Below, in pieces: positions 35,693-47,455 of a DNA stretch of 64,000 nt (position 1 is its first letter; every line of letters starts with the position of its first letter). Origin of the DNA: Cocos nucifera. Lineage: Eukaryota > Streptophyta > Magnoliopsida > Arecales > Arecaceae. A program made the translations under genes and the position numbers. The stretch lies in assembly GCA_006176705.1 (NCBI GenBank), contig QRFJ01001028.1:62001-126000 (forward strand), read 5' to 3'. The notes under the pieces are model-generated. The model saw only the letters and a program-made list of their open reading frames with translations. It was not told the DNA's origin and made no database searches.

Positions 35693-36513
35693 TATTATTC
35701 CATAATGTTTCAGACATCACCTAGCTCTGATACCAATTGTTGTTCCTATGACTACTCAGAGCCACAGCCATAAATCTGATCTCTTGCGTGAACCTGAGTG
35801 TTAATCCAGCAAACTAAAGAAGATCTAAGAAAGATAAGAGAAGTTAGGATTTTGGTGTTGGAACCAGAGAGAAGAGAGAAGAGAGTTAGGAAGAAAAGCT
35901 CAATTGTATTTCCTTCTATTATGAAACCCTAATACAACATATGTATTTATACATAGCCATTAGGCTCGACCAAAAAAATTTTTCGGCTAACCCAATACAT
36001 GAAAGCACTCACCGAGCCCATGTACACCCATGTCTTCCATGCTCTCATCCTCTAGATCTAGACTCGATCCATAAATGAATTAGCCCCCTTAAGATCTCTC
36101 AAACCAGGCCTTAAGACCCCTAGGATCAACCCAGACCCTAGTCCAAAATAGATCCTCACATAACTCTGCCCGCATACTGAGCTGGCTCAGTCTCAGCACT
36201 GAGCCGACTAAGTTCCACTAGATCGGCTCAGTCCAAAACTGAGCCGGCCCAGTTTTGTGCCATGCCAACAGTCCTGAATGCTCAGCTCTTTATTTTATCT
36301 ATACTCTGAGATTTAGCCGATCCAGTTTTGGACTGAGTCGGCTAATCTGCAAAAAATTTTCTTTCTACAGTCTTGATTCTCCAACTTTGATTTCTTGCTT
36401 CATCTTGAATTTCAGATCTTTGAAGCACCAACTAAACCCCTGAAATCCCTAGAGCCAACCCCCTGACTCCTCCCATGGCCTCCCAAGGCTTGGGAGCACC
36501 ATAAATCCTCACA
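35693..36513 (-). mobile_element. LTR-plus-primer-site stub inserted in Copia RT
   Basis: The 773-base LTR at 35741-36513 (tgttcctatg to ataaatcctcaca, TG...CA on the + strand) is followed on its inner side by a primer site (complement of 35724-35735, gctctgatacca) and about 40 further bases, then host RT resumes. Near-identical 5-mers GTTCC (35688-35692) and GTTTC (36514-36518) flank it. Collapsing them restores a continuous RT frame through the ASRSW-N region. There is no second LTR, polypurine tract or coding region. An alternative reading takes the last ten bases as the remains of a second LTR. Confidence 0.65.
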
Positions 36514-36518
36514 GTTTC

Positions 36519-37300
36519 AACTCCGAGATGCCTGCTTCAATTCATAAATAGATCTTTGAAGCTTGCACATCTTGGACTCATCTATGGATGTAAACCCCTC
36601 AGATTGTATCATATACACCTCTTCGATTAGCTCTCCATTTAGGAAAGCTATCTTCACATCCATCTACCAGATCTCATAGTTCAAATGGATAGTTATCGCA
36701 AGCATTATCCAAATGGATTTGAGTATTGCCATAGAAAAGAACGTCTCATCATAGTTAATACCATAATATTGATAAAACACCTTGGCAAGCAAACAAGCTT
36801 TATAAATCTCCACCTTTTTGTCTGTGTTTCTTCTTCTTTTGAAGATCCATTTACATCCAATGGATTTAACCCCTTCAGATGGGTCAACCAATGTTCACAC
36901 ATCATTGACCTTCATGAACTCCATTTTGGATTTCATGACCTCAAGCCATTTCTCAGAATCAAGTCTTTGCATAGCATCCATATAAGTGATTGGATCCTCA
37001 TCGTTCTTATCGAGTTCGATAGGATCACCATCTCGGACTAAGAAATCATAATATATATTCGAATAATGCGATACTCTATCGGATCGCCTTAATGGTGTAG
37101 GTACACTAGATTTTGGATCTGATCTAATTAAATTTGACTCAGGTTCAACTATAGGTGTTGATTTTTCTACGTGTTGAACTTCATCAAGTTCTACCTTAGA
37201 GGCAATAATTCCTTCACCAAGAAATTTTTTATCCAAAAAGATTGCCTTAAGGCTGACGAACATCTTTTGTTTATCAGCATGGTAGAAATAGTATCCTTTG
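36519..37300 (-). pseudogene. Copia RT N-terminal half and integrase-RT linker
   Basis: The minus strand 36895-37263 carries the linker with RRSDRVSH and DPITYMDAMQ. Next come the opening RT blocks (EKWLEVMKSKMEFM, GCKWIFKRR, YKACLLAKVF and FSMAILKSIW where FSPV is usual). The strand then continues to the IYELKQASRS block just before the inserted stub. A frame change lies near 36900. Confidence 0.8.
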
Positions 37301-38050
37301 GTCTTTTTTGGATATCCTATAAATATACACTTGTCAGACCTAGGTCCAAGTTTATCTGTAACTAGTCATTTGACATAAGCCAAGCATTTTCAAATCCTAA
37401 GATGTGAAAGTGCTGACTTATGCCCTATCCATATCTCATATGGAGTCTTAACTACAGACTTACTTGAAATCCTATTTAATAGATAACAAGTCGATTCGAG
37501 TGTATATCCCCAGAAGGATATCGGTAAGCTGGCAAAATCCATCATAGATTGGATCATGTCTAACAGAGTCCGATTTCTTCTTTTAGACACACTATTATAC
37601 TATGTTGTTCCTGAAGGAGTCTATTAGGAGAGAATCTCATTCTCTTCTAGATATGTGAGAAACTCATCCAAAAGATATTTTCCTCCTTGGTCAGACTGAA
37701 GAGTTTTAATATTCTTTTTAGTTTATTTTTCTACTTCACTTTGAAATCGTTTGAATATTTTAAATAAATCTGACTTGTGTTTCATTAGATAGACATATCT
37801 ATATCTAGATAGATCATCCATGAAAGTGATGAAATAAAAATATCCACCTCTATCACTTGTGCTCATCTCCACATACATCTGTATGTACTAGATCTAAAAG
37901 CTCAAAGGCTCTTTCATCTTTTTCAAGTGAAAGATGACTTGGTTATTTTTTCAAGAAGACAGGACTCATAGGTTGGAAGTGATTCACAATCACTAATTTC
38001 GAGGATTCTCTCTTGAGTCAACATGTTTATCCTATTCTTGTTTATATGAC
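37301..38050 (-). pseudogene. Copia integrase remnant
   Basis: On the minus strand 37390-37590 encodes the end of the integrase core (NRTLLDMIQSMMDF, LPISFWGYTLEST, YLLNRISSKSV, TPYEIW). Further upstream on that strand FLDEFLTYLEENEILS precedes it, with stops between. Integrase joins element DNA to the chromosome; this copy is broken. Confidence 0.8.
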
Positions 38051-38690
38051 TTAACATATAGTGCCATAAATAGATATCTGATATACTATCTAATCTAGGA
38101 TACTTGCCAGTTGAATAGACTACGTTAACAGATTATGATAGCATATATATACCATTGTTCAAATATCCACAAAAAATAGTAACACCATTCATAATGATAT
38201 TATAAATTTATTTCTTTATTTAAATTTCATAATCATTTTTTGCCAGAAGGCCAATAGAAATAACATTCAAAAAAAAAAAGGGATAGAAATGACAATCACT
38301 AAGAACAATGGTATGGGACTCAAATACATGTTTCAGAATTTCTAAAGCTAAAACTAAAACTAGTCTTCCATCTCCAACATTCAGGAACCTTTCACCTTGC
38401 TCGAATCTTCTACTGACCTATAACTCTTATAACGAATTGCAAATATAGTAAGGACCACCGATATCCAATAACCAGTCAGTAATATCATAAATAGAAAAAT
38501 TACAAGAAGTTATCATATAAATACCTTGCCCAGCAACAGCTTGCTTCTTTCTCTGTCTATTAGGGTCCAGAGAAGTAATGTATTGAGGATAGTTCCTCTT
38601 CTAGTGCCTCTACTTCTTACAAAAGAATCATTCAACTTGACTCTTATTGGGCTTGATCTTCCTAATCTGGCCTTGCACAGATATCTCAGC

Positions 38691-39392
38691 CTAGACTTGC
38701 ACTTTCTTAGCTTTCTTCTTCTTGTTCTTCTTTTCTTTTTCAAAGGATCGAGAATCAGAAGACAAGCCTCCCACTAAGTTTACCGACTCCTTATGGAGTT
38801 GATGATCCTTCTCAAAGTTCTGAAGCAACCTCAGTAATCCATGATAGTCTACTTCAGACTTTGTCATTCTGAAATGAGTAAGAAATAGGAGAAAGGACTC
38901 GGGCAACGAGTTCAGTATTGCATCCTTCCCAAGCTATTTATGCAAGAAAAAGCCGAGCTTGCTCAATCGCTCTATCAGCTTGATCATGTACAATAAATGA
39001 TCAGTGACAGAGACATCATCCCGCATTCTGACATTAAAGATGACATAATTAGTCTTGTACCTCTCCACATCATCGGATGTGTCAAAAAAATCCTCCAACA
39101 CTTGAAGCATGTCCTTTGGCTGAGCTATCTCAAATCTGCGACTGAACTCATCACTCATGATAGCCAGCATGATGCAACACACCGTGGTCCAGTCACTGAG
39201 CCACTTCTGGTAAGTATCTCTGACTGTTCCACGTGCATTGACAGCTGGCTTCTTAGGTGCAGGATCCGTCAGCACATATAGGATTCGTTTATACTCTAGG
39301 ACTATCTTCAACTTTGGGTACCAACTACCGAAGTTGGGTTCCACCAATTTATAATTGTCCAGCAATAATCGGAGCGATAGAAAAGTGACCAT
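38691..39392 (-). pseudogene. Copia gag remnant
   Basis: The ATG at 39392 opens a gag of the UBN2 type. Recognisable blocks are NFGSWYPKLKIVLEYK, RILYVLTDP, TYQKWLSDW, LEDFFDTS, and RMRDDVSVTDHLLYMIKLIERL. It stops at 38934, and the same protein continues in another frame at 38691-38906 (FLTHFRMTKSEVDYHGLLRLLQ...) with a Lys-rich end. A zinc knuckle is not clear. Confidence 0.75.
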
Positions 39393-41290
39393 ATCTGCAC
39401 AAAAAAAAATTATAATCTAATTAGTTATTGATTTATTAAATCTAAAGATTTAGATTTTAATCAAAAGATTCTTTTACTATTTTATTCAAATTGGTAGTTT
39501 CTACCTCCAATTCAAAAAATTATTCTAATTTTTTAGTGGGTACTAGAATCCATATAGACTACACACGAGCCCAACTTTGGTTGGCCAACCCATATACATC
39601 TAAGGATAGGTTTATAATCAATTATTTCTTCAAATAATTTTTAGTAATTAAATTTTATCCCAGTCCTTAATCAGTAGGTTTTGACCTTCACTGAAAAGGT
39701 TTAGTTAGGTCCAACCATTAATATGACTATACCTGATCCATCAAACCAATGAATGATTAGGCCCAACTTTTGTTGGCTAACCTAACTACCATTTAAAATG
39801 ATGCAGTTAAGAAATTATATAATGAATGATAATTCTATTAGCCAATAAACATTAGGCCTTTGAGCCTCCATTGATTATCCAACTAATGAATTCATTATCA
39901 TCCACTTAATGGAAAGCTATGATTTAGTTATCATAATAACTATCTTATTTTAGGGATCTAATAATTTTAAAGAATTTAATTTGAAGGTGAGGAAAGATCA
40001 GATGAACCAACTTGTCATGATCCTCTTACTGACTTCATCAAGTCATCTTAAGGAAGACCATTAATAGACTGGCCTAGGAGCACCTAAATTAGTCATACTA
40101 ATTTACCTAGCTGATATGGGCCAGCTCGAATAGTCAAGTGATCCAATTAAAATCTAATTTTACCAAGAGACCAAGTAAGTTTGATCGGTAGGAGGGTCTG
40201 CGAAAGCTTGTCTTAGACACTATCAAAAATGGCCAGATAAGTGGGCTACCAATTAAAAACCATCGGTCTGGTTTATCTTAAACACCAACTGGTTTAATTA
40301 GTCTTGATTAGATCAACCTAATAATTCATGCTAGACCACGAAGCCAAGAATCAAGTCCATCTTGGATCTTATTAAAGACATGAACTTCACCAACTACAAC
40401 TATTATAATTGATCTAGAGAATTCTTAATCTAATCTAAGATAATAATTAATTAGATTTAGTCAATTTTTTAATTAAGTTCATTCTTTAATCTAACCCTAG
40501 GTCTAACCCAATTAATGGATCTAATCCCCACTAACTCATTTAACCTAATGTGTTATGATTTGTGTCTTAGGATCTTTAATTTATAATCCTAGATTCTAAT
40601 CAAACAACTTCTTAATTCTTAATTAAGTTTTGGGCTGAGGATTGAGGTTCAGCTTTTCAAAAATAATTTTTATATTTATAAAATATTTTTATAATATAGT
40701 TCTATCAACCAAGTTGTATATTTGATTCATAATCAATATGCAAGTAAGATAAGTATGAAACTACTTTAGATCTAATCTAAACAGGTTCATGTAATTGAAA
40801 TAATTTTAACTATAATCAATCATAAATTATCTTAGATCAAATCTAACATATTTATGATGATTAAAATTAGATTAAAATATTTTTAATTAAATCATAAAAT
40901 TTTTTAGATCTAATCTAAAATTTTATAATCAATATCTTAGATCAACACGTACTAGGATAATTTCTCCACTGTAAGGGATAAATCTTACAATAGGATAACC
41001 TTATAGCAGTTCGTGTAATTTAAAATTTTTTATTTTTAGATCTAAAATTATTTGAAATTTATTAAATCATAAATAAAATTAGATCATATCTAATAAATTT
41101 ATGATTAGAAGCAGATCAACACGAACTAGGATAATCTCTCCACTGTAAGGGTAAACCTTACAGCAGGACAACCTTATAGCAGTTCGTGTGATCAAAATTT
41201 TAATTTTAAATTTAATAATTAGTTTATAAATTAGATCTAATCTAAATTATAATTTAAATATTTTTAAATAATCATGTAATAATAAACCTA
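39393..41290 (-). other. Copia leader region
   Basis: An AT-rich non-coding leader of 1.9 kb sits between the primer site and gag. It holds two direct repeats of about 80 bases (40939-41018 and 41113-41191), both containing ctccactgtaaggg and ttatagcagttcgtgt. No reading frame of note. Confidence 0.7.
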
Positions 41291-41305
41291 GGCTCTGATA
41301 CCAAT

Positions 41306-42851
41306 TATTGGAACCAGATCTAGGATTTCAGAGCTAGATCTTGAAATTTTTTCAAGATCAGACAGCGAAAGATAAAAATTAATCAAAATTAATTTTAAAT
41401 ATCAAAAAAATATTCTAGATCTAAGATCTATTATATGATAATAGTATGTTATTAAATTAAAAATTAAATCTAAAGAAAAAACTAAAATATGTTGATCACA
41501 TCAACATGTATATATACTACTACACCTAATGCATGTATGAAAACAATAGATCAAATCTATTATCTGTAGAAGTTGTGATGGCTCACTACATGTGTATGGC
41601 TCAAATTTAATTAAATTAAATTTAGTTTTGATTTAATTTTTTAATCAAATTAAAAAATTAGATTGATCCGAGTCTTAGTTGAACTAGGACTAGTTTTTTC
41701 TTGCATTTGGCTTATCCAATAAGCCAATTGAACTTAATCCAATCAAGTACAAATTAAATCTAATTAAATCATATTTAATTAGACTTAATCTCAATCCTCT
41801 GGCTTAATTAAATTAAGTTAATTAGTGATCTAATTGCTAATCAATCCTCCTATAATACTTGTACTAGATTAAATATCAATCGTATTGATTATTTAACCCT
41901 AGAACGATTCTTAATCGTTGATCAACCATCCGATCAGATCATGAGCTCTAATGTATATGACCTCATAAGTCTGAACCTAAGTCGGTAGCATAGGAATAGA
42001 TTTTTATACCAATCGAAGTAACCATCTAGCAATGATACTCGACAGTCAGATAGGTCGAATGTATAGAACAACATCCTTAGAATTCATGTGGATATAGTTT
42101 TCATATAATTCATGCCCTTGATCAAAATACTCATAGGACACCTTAGAGTTTAACTATCAACTCTGATCAGGTTATCTACATTATTTTTTAAAATATCAAA
42201 TACATCTTATGGATTACCCTGGCTAAGGTTTTGCTATATTGAAATACAGTGATACATTCTTCTCCAACTCTTTGAGTGGTCAATTTTATCTTAATCACAC
42301 TCTGACTTTGCAAGTACTTGATTATGTCCAGAAGTCTTTTGTTATTGAATTAAAAATTCAGTTAGTCCGGTACCAAAGTACAGTGAATTGCTTGCAAGTC
42401 ACTGAGGTGATGTCAGATCTAAGGGATACTTATACCTATATTACATCAGAGACATTCTTGATAGTAAAATGCTCTGAAGTTGGTCATATTCAATAATGAT
42501 GTACCTATACATCTCACATGTATGCCATACTAGTATCTTCATATTTCTTGATTAAGAGGACAATCAACCTATATGGCATACAGTGATCTATGCTCGATAG
42601 ATACTATCGTCCTAATTTACAGCCTATCATTTGATCATGAATAGATTTAAGGACTAATCAATAAATTCTCTCTTTATCGAAGCTAAATAGTCCTAAAAAC
42701 TTCATCACAATAATAAAGTTCGTTAGAAAATGAATACTTTATGATGAAAAATATTAAAAATATATTTTATTTATTAATAAATTAATTATAATTATAATAT
42801 AGCACAATCATCAATAGACTGATGATTAGCTTTGGAACACATTTTCCAACA
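41306..42851 (-). repeat. Copia 5' LTR with internal deletion
   Basis: This LTR is 1546 bases, lacking about 930 bases present in the left LTR. The break falls near 41580-41610, where a gatggctcactacatg phrase meets an AT-rich run. Its inner end is tattgg instead of tgttgg. The missing part includes the GC-richer segment that probably carried the promoter. Confidence 0.85.
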
Positions 42852-42856
42852 GAGGT

Positions 42857-43330
42857 ACCCTTAGTAGATCATCTAAAAAAATATGAAAAAATTCTTTCAT
42901 GATAGGGATATCCTCTTACTCGAGCTCTCGGTACTGGGTGTCTATTACAGTGGCTTTAAAATTCCTCGCATTCTTTCTCAAGAAGTCATTTGACATGAAT
43001 AACTGAGATTAATTTCTGATAGAAGGAAAGTTTGCTACTTACAAAATTAAATTCTGACTGGCTCAAGATTTAATCCATTTCCAGGATCAAATCAAAGTCC
43101 TTCATTTTTAGGACCAGTAAGTCTATTTTTATCTTTCTATCTTCAATACCTAAAATATAATTTTTGCATATTGATCTAACTAAGATGACATCTCTATCTA
43201 GTGTAAAGATAAAAAGATCATTTTCCAAGGGTATGGAAGTTAACTTGTTGTTCCTCAAAACTGGCTAACATAAAGGAGTAAGTAGACTCAGGATCAAATA
43301 AAACCTATATATGTTTTAGATGATATTTTA
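42857..43330 (-). pseudogene. Chromovirus protease region remnant
   Basis: Read on the minus strand, 43070-43258 ends in IDLLVLKMKDFDLILEMD, the block that follows the protease in Tekay-type elements. Then come FLRKNARNFKATVIDTQ and the linker DIPIMKEFFHIFLDDLLRVP, which runs into PPDREI across the Copia insertion. Stops are present. Confidence 0.65.
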
Positions 43331-43578
43331 ATTATATTTATCACATAATTGCATGCTACACATTCATCATCCTTGGCTATACGACTCTATATAATTCATA
43401 ATATTTCATAGCATATTTATCGATAAGAAAAATAAGGGGTTGATTCAATACCCATTACCATCAAGTTGAAGGCATTGGCATCTTGTTGTGTGAATGCATA
43501 GACTCAAGGTTTTTGTTATCCTCCACCTTATTGATGTCCGTCTTGAGGTGCTTGATTTATAGGAACATTTTGAAAGTA

Positions 43579-44769
43579 TTAAGATACTTGTTGTCTTTGA
43601 AATTCTATTCTATTATGACAAACAATTGCTTTATGGCCTTCCTGTCCATATATGTAATACTTACCTCCAAACCACGTGCAATCCTGCCTAAGATGAGGTC
43701 CTCCACATCTATAACGTTGAATGGTCTCTTGAGATTGTGTTTTATCTTTATTAATTGTCTGGTTTGGTTCTAGGGTCTTCAACTTAAAAGTTTTGCTTTC
43801 TTGGTTTGGAGACTCATTCAATCAATCCTTTTTCTTCAAACTTTTCTCTCTTGCGGCTTGAGCATCATTAAGTCTCTTTTCTATTATTAGATATTTATTC
43901 ATGATTTTTTTGTAGGTGGATAGTTCGAACATAGTCACCAACTACTAGATTTGACCCTTAAGTCCATTTTCAATTTTTTTGGCTTGAACCCCCTCTTCGA
44001 CTATCAGTGCTGGAGCGTATTTAGACAGTTCTTCAAACTTAGCTGTATACTAAGCAACTGTCATGTCGCCCTACTCCAATCGATCGAACTCACGAAACTT
44101 TTGGAGTCGGATGCTTTGAGAAAAATATCTCTCATAGAACATTCTTTTTAATTCTTCCCATGTGAAGAGTGTATCATCTAGTCCCAATTTTTTGATCTCT
44201 ATCTCCCACCAGTCAGCTGCCTCCCCTTGAAGCATGAAGGTGGCAAAGTTGACCTTCTCCTCATCAGGACATCTCAGGGCTTGAAAAATCTTCTCTATAG
44301 CTTTCAATCAGCATTCTGCTTCCATTAGGTCTAAGATTTCCATGAATGCTGGTAGTGCATATCTTTTGAAATCTATTAAATTGATTCTATGCTCTAATTG
44401 ATTTCCAGCCCTCTATTACTGATGTGGCTGACGCTCTTGTATTAATTGCTGCAAGATTTGCTGTTGCTGTCCTTGCTGTGGTACCTTCAATATCTTTCTC
44501 ATATCTTCTCTAGCCGCAGCTTATTGTTGAATAAGTATTTGCATTAGCTGAAAAGTAGTAACATGTTCCTCTAGCTGAATTTCTAGCTCACCCGAGGTCT
44601 CTATCCCTGGAGTATTTTTTGTGAGCTGATTAGGATGCTCTTGCTGATGTGTATCACTGATCGTTAAGAATGGAATATCTTCCTCCTGTATAGAGGGCTC
44701 CCAAGCCCTAGAGCCATCAGCAAATCGGACAGACCTCCTATTATGCCTGCGATCACTCCCTTGTGCCAT
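43579..44769 (-). pseudogene. Chromovirus gag remnant
   Basis: The ATG at 44769 begins a gag-like protein. After a stop, 44071-44307 carries the Ty3 gag core (FATFMLQGEAADWWEIE, FTWEELKRMFYERYF, LQKFREFDRLE). Then 43579-43821 carries a zinc knuckle of altered spacing (RCGGPHLRQDC and the YIYGQEGHKAIVC block, with Cys-to-Tyr change). The parts lie in different frames, so the gag is dead. Confidence 0.75.
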
Positions 44770-45991
44770 AACAACCTACATAGGTTATTGTTAGTATCCT
44801 CAAATTATTTCAATCTTAATTGTTTTTAATTATGTCAAACTGTGCCTCATTAATTTTACTCAATCTAGAGGTCTATTCATGTATACTCTTCTCGAATTAA
44901 ATTTTAAGCTCCTAAATCTAAGCTCTGATATCACTCTATCATGCTTCGAATCCAGCATCTGGGTCAATCATGTGACACGACCGTACGAACTCTAGAGCAA
45001 TGCCCTAGGGATCATGTAAGGTCTAGAATAAATATAAAATTCTAAAATAACCAAATAAAATACCAAAAATATCAATCGAATTGATCCATCAAAATTAATA
45101 ATTAATTTATTTAATTATAATTATTCAAATGTTTAATGATATCAGAAAATTAAACTATCTAAGACTCTAAGAGTTTCAAAACTTGTCCTCTCGCCTACAC
45201 ATCCAAACTAAGCTTCCTATATTTCTAAAAATAATAATAGAGGGATATGAGCTTTTCCAGCTCGATAAGAATCACCATACATCTATACCAAAATAATAAA
45301 TATACTAAGAATATCAATAAGTATATCAAGATGAAATCATGAAGACTCATAATGCATATCTGAAGAAACTTAAATACTGGTATAAACATACATCGAACAC
45401 ATAAACAAGAAATAAATCATTATATACCATTAGGTAGAGTCTTTTATTTGTCAATAATCTCTCTCTCACTACTATAGAATAGGACTATGAAAGTAGTTTG
45501 TAACCACTGCTGTAGTCCAAAAAATTGCTACTATAGGCTATGACAGCGATTAGCTAACCGCTGCCACTATAGCCATTACCGTAGGTCTATGACAATGATT
45601 ATTACAGCGGTTCTGAAAATCGCGGCCATAGATCGTCTATTGCAGCGATTTTTAAACCACTGCCATAGCTTGATCTATGGCAACGATTATGTAACTGCTG
45701 CCATAGGTCTTGACTATGGCAGTGGTTATGTAACCGCTGCCATAGGTCTAATGCAGCAGTTGACACGTTGCTTACGGCAGTGGTTGGCATACCTACGACA
45801 GTGATTTTAAAATTGCTGTCGTAGCTTTTGAATAATTAAAAAATCATAAAATTTTTAATTTTTTATATATTTTACCTAATAAATACAGAGATATATAACA
45901 CAAAAAAATATTATAAACATAAAAATATTTTTAAAATACTAAAATTTTATTATCGAATAAAATTTATTATAATATTTTTCAAAAAAATGCA

Positions 45992-46310
45992 TCAAAAGTT
46001 TTCTAAATCTACATCATTGTCGTCACCGAGAGATGAAGCATGAGCTAGAGCCAGAGTCGGAGCTGGAGCTGGAGATGGAGCCGGAGCTGGAGAGGCTGGA
46101 GCTGGAATGCGAGTCAACATATCCTTAAAGCCCATGAAGGCACCTCCAAAATACGTGCTAAGCGTCGACATCATATCTCTCATGATACCCTCCAAATGAG
46201 ATGCATGCTCCTAAGCTCGATGTGCCCGCATTGTAGCATGATCTGCCCATGCCAATGCCTCCTCAAGCTCCTCTCGACTGACAACACTGAAAGTCTGTGT
46301 GAGATGCTCG
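45992..46310 (-). pseudogene. Tail of a CACTA-associated protein
   Basis: On the minus strand a frame with one internal stop carries EELEEALAWADHATMRAHRA, then a 67-residue open part from 46195 (MRDMMSTLSTYFGGAFMGF) ending in a Pro-Ala repeat and a short acidic tail. This resembles the C-terminal tail of plant Ptta/En/Spm proteins. The rest of that protein is absent. Confidence 0.45.
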
Positions 46311-46489
46311 CTGCCGTAGGTTAGGTTAGGTTAAAAATCTTCGAACCGTTGTCATAGATCTATGGTAACAGTTACTAAAAATTGCTGCAATAGATCTACA
46401 ACAGCAGTTTTCTAACCACTGTCATAGATCTATAGCAGCGATTTTTAGTAACCACTATCGTAGGTTAAAAATATTTTTTTTATTTTTTT

Positions 46490-47455
46490 TAAATATTATA
46501 TAATTTTAAAATTTAATGCTCATCTTCATCATTCATTATCTAAATAATTATCATTAGAGTGTCATCACAAACGATCGCCTCGATCCGATGGCCCTAGCTT
46601 CATTGATCAAAAAAATTCAATTTCGACAATCACGAATGACGATGTGATGATCTGATAGATGAAGACCTTTGATCAATCCAAAAATCTACAATGATGATCT
46701 CGATGATATTTGTAGTATACTATCAAAGTTTTACTTCAATCGGATATCGTTATCATGGTCAATTTAGTAAGAAATGATTTCGACCGTTAAATTAAAAATA
46801 AGTAATCAAAGGGCTAAAAGATTTTCGATTATGAGATAATTTTTTAGTTAAATAATTTTTGCTTATAATTTTAAATATTTTATATACGGTGATGATAGTA
46901 AAATTTAAATCATTTTCGTATAAACTATTCATGTTAAGCAGATATTGCAAAAGCACGAGCATAACAACCAGTGGAAGTTTCAAGAATGGTTATCAGGAGA
47001 CGTATAGTTTTAGATCATGTTCTTCATCTCATGAGTTGAATTTTATAATCATCATTATAAAAAATGATTAAAGTAGTAGCCAAGATCATTTATAAAAAAA
47101 ATTATCTTATAATCAGACATCGTCTGGTCCTTTGATCACTCATTTATCATTTAACGATCAAAATTAATCTATACTAAATTGACCAAAATAACGATATTCG
47201 ATTGAAGTGAAACTTTGACAGTACGCTAAAAACATAATCGAGATCATCATTGCAGATTTTCGAATTCATCGGAGGTCTCCATCTATTAGATCATCGCATC
47301 ATCATTCATGTTCATCGAAATCAAATTTTTCTAATCGATGAAGGGCCATCCGATCGAGGCGACCTTTTGTGACGACACTCTAATAATAATTATTTAGATC
47401 ATGAATGATGAAGATGGGCATTAAATTTTAAAATTAAATAATATATAGAAAAAAA
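46490..47455. repeat. Long inverted repeat inside the CACTA element
   Basis: Arms of about 400 bases (46490-46895 and 47050-47455) are inverted copies with perhaps 80 percent identity by eye; matching blocks include atgatgatctcga, gtgtcRtcacaaa and gatcgccRcg-type segments. The loop is about 150 bases. The outer edges run into the subterminal repeats on the right side. A transcript through it would fold into a long hairpin. Confidence 0.8.

Larger units (their letters stand above)
32111..42851 (-). mobile_element. Copia element (Angela/TAR-like), nested in the chromovirus
   Basis: The element begins tgttggaac and ends ttccaaca, with 5-bp target duplication GAGGT at 32106-32110 and 42852-42856. 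It inserted between protease and RT of the chromovirus, in the same orientation. The primer site on the minus strand (complement of 41291-41303, ggctctgatacca) is a perfect initiator-Met match over 13 bases. A purine tract lies next to the left LTR (complement of attctcacttatcc at 34588). Coding order on the minus strand is gag, integrase, RT, RNase H, as in Copia. All frames carry stops. It contains an 821-bp insertion in RT. Confidence 0.9.

Noticed and set aside
35741..36513. An ordinary solo LTR
   Set aside because: The sequence continues through a primer-binding site and internal bases before host sequence resumes, which a recombination-derived solo LTR would not do.
38513..38777. Basic-residue-rich proteins on both strands
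   Set aside because: They are frames of the Copia gag-to-integrase linker, a Lys-rich region, and have no independent support.
31459..44936. One single retrotransposon spanning both LTR pairs
   Set aside because: Two separate LTR families, two target duplications and two polyproteins (Ty3 and Copia) show two elements, one within the other.
45537..45800. CRISPR-like array of short repeats
   Set aside because: The repeated ctatggcagcggtta units are irregularly spaced and in both orientations inside a CACTA element. They are subterminal transposase-binding repeats in a plant genome.
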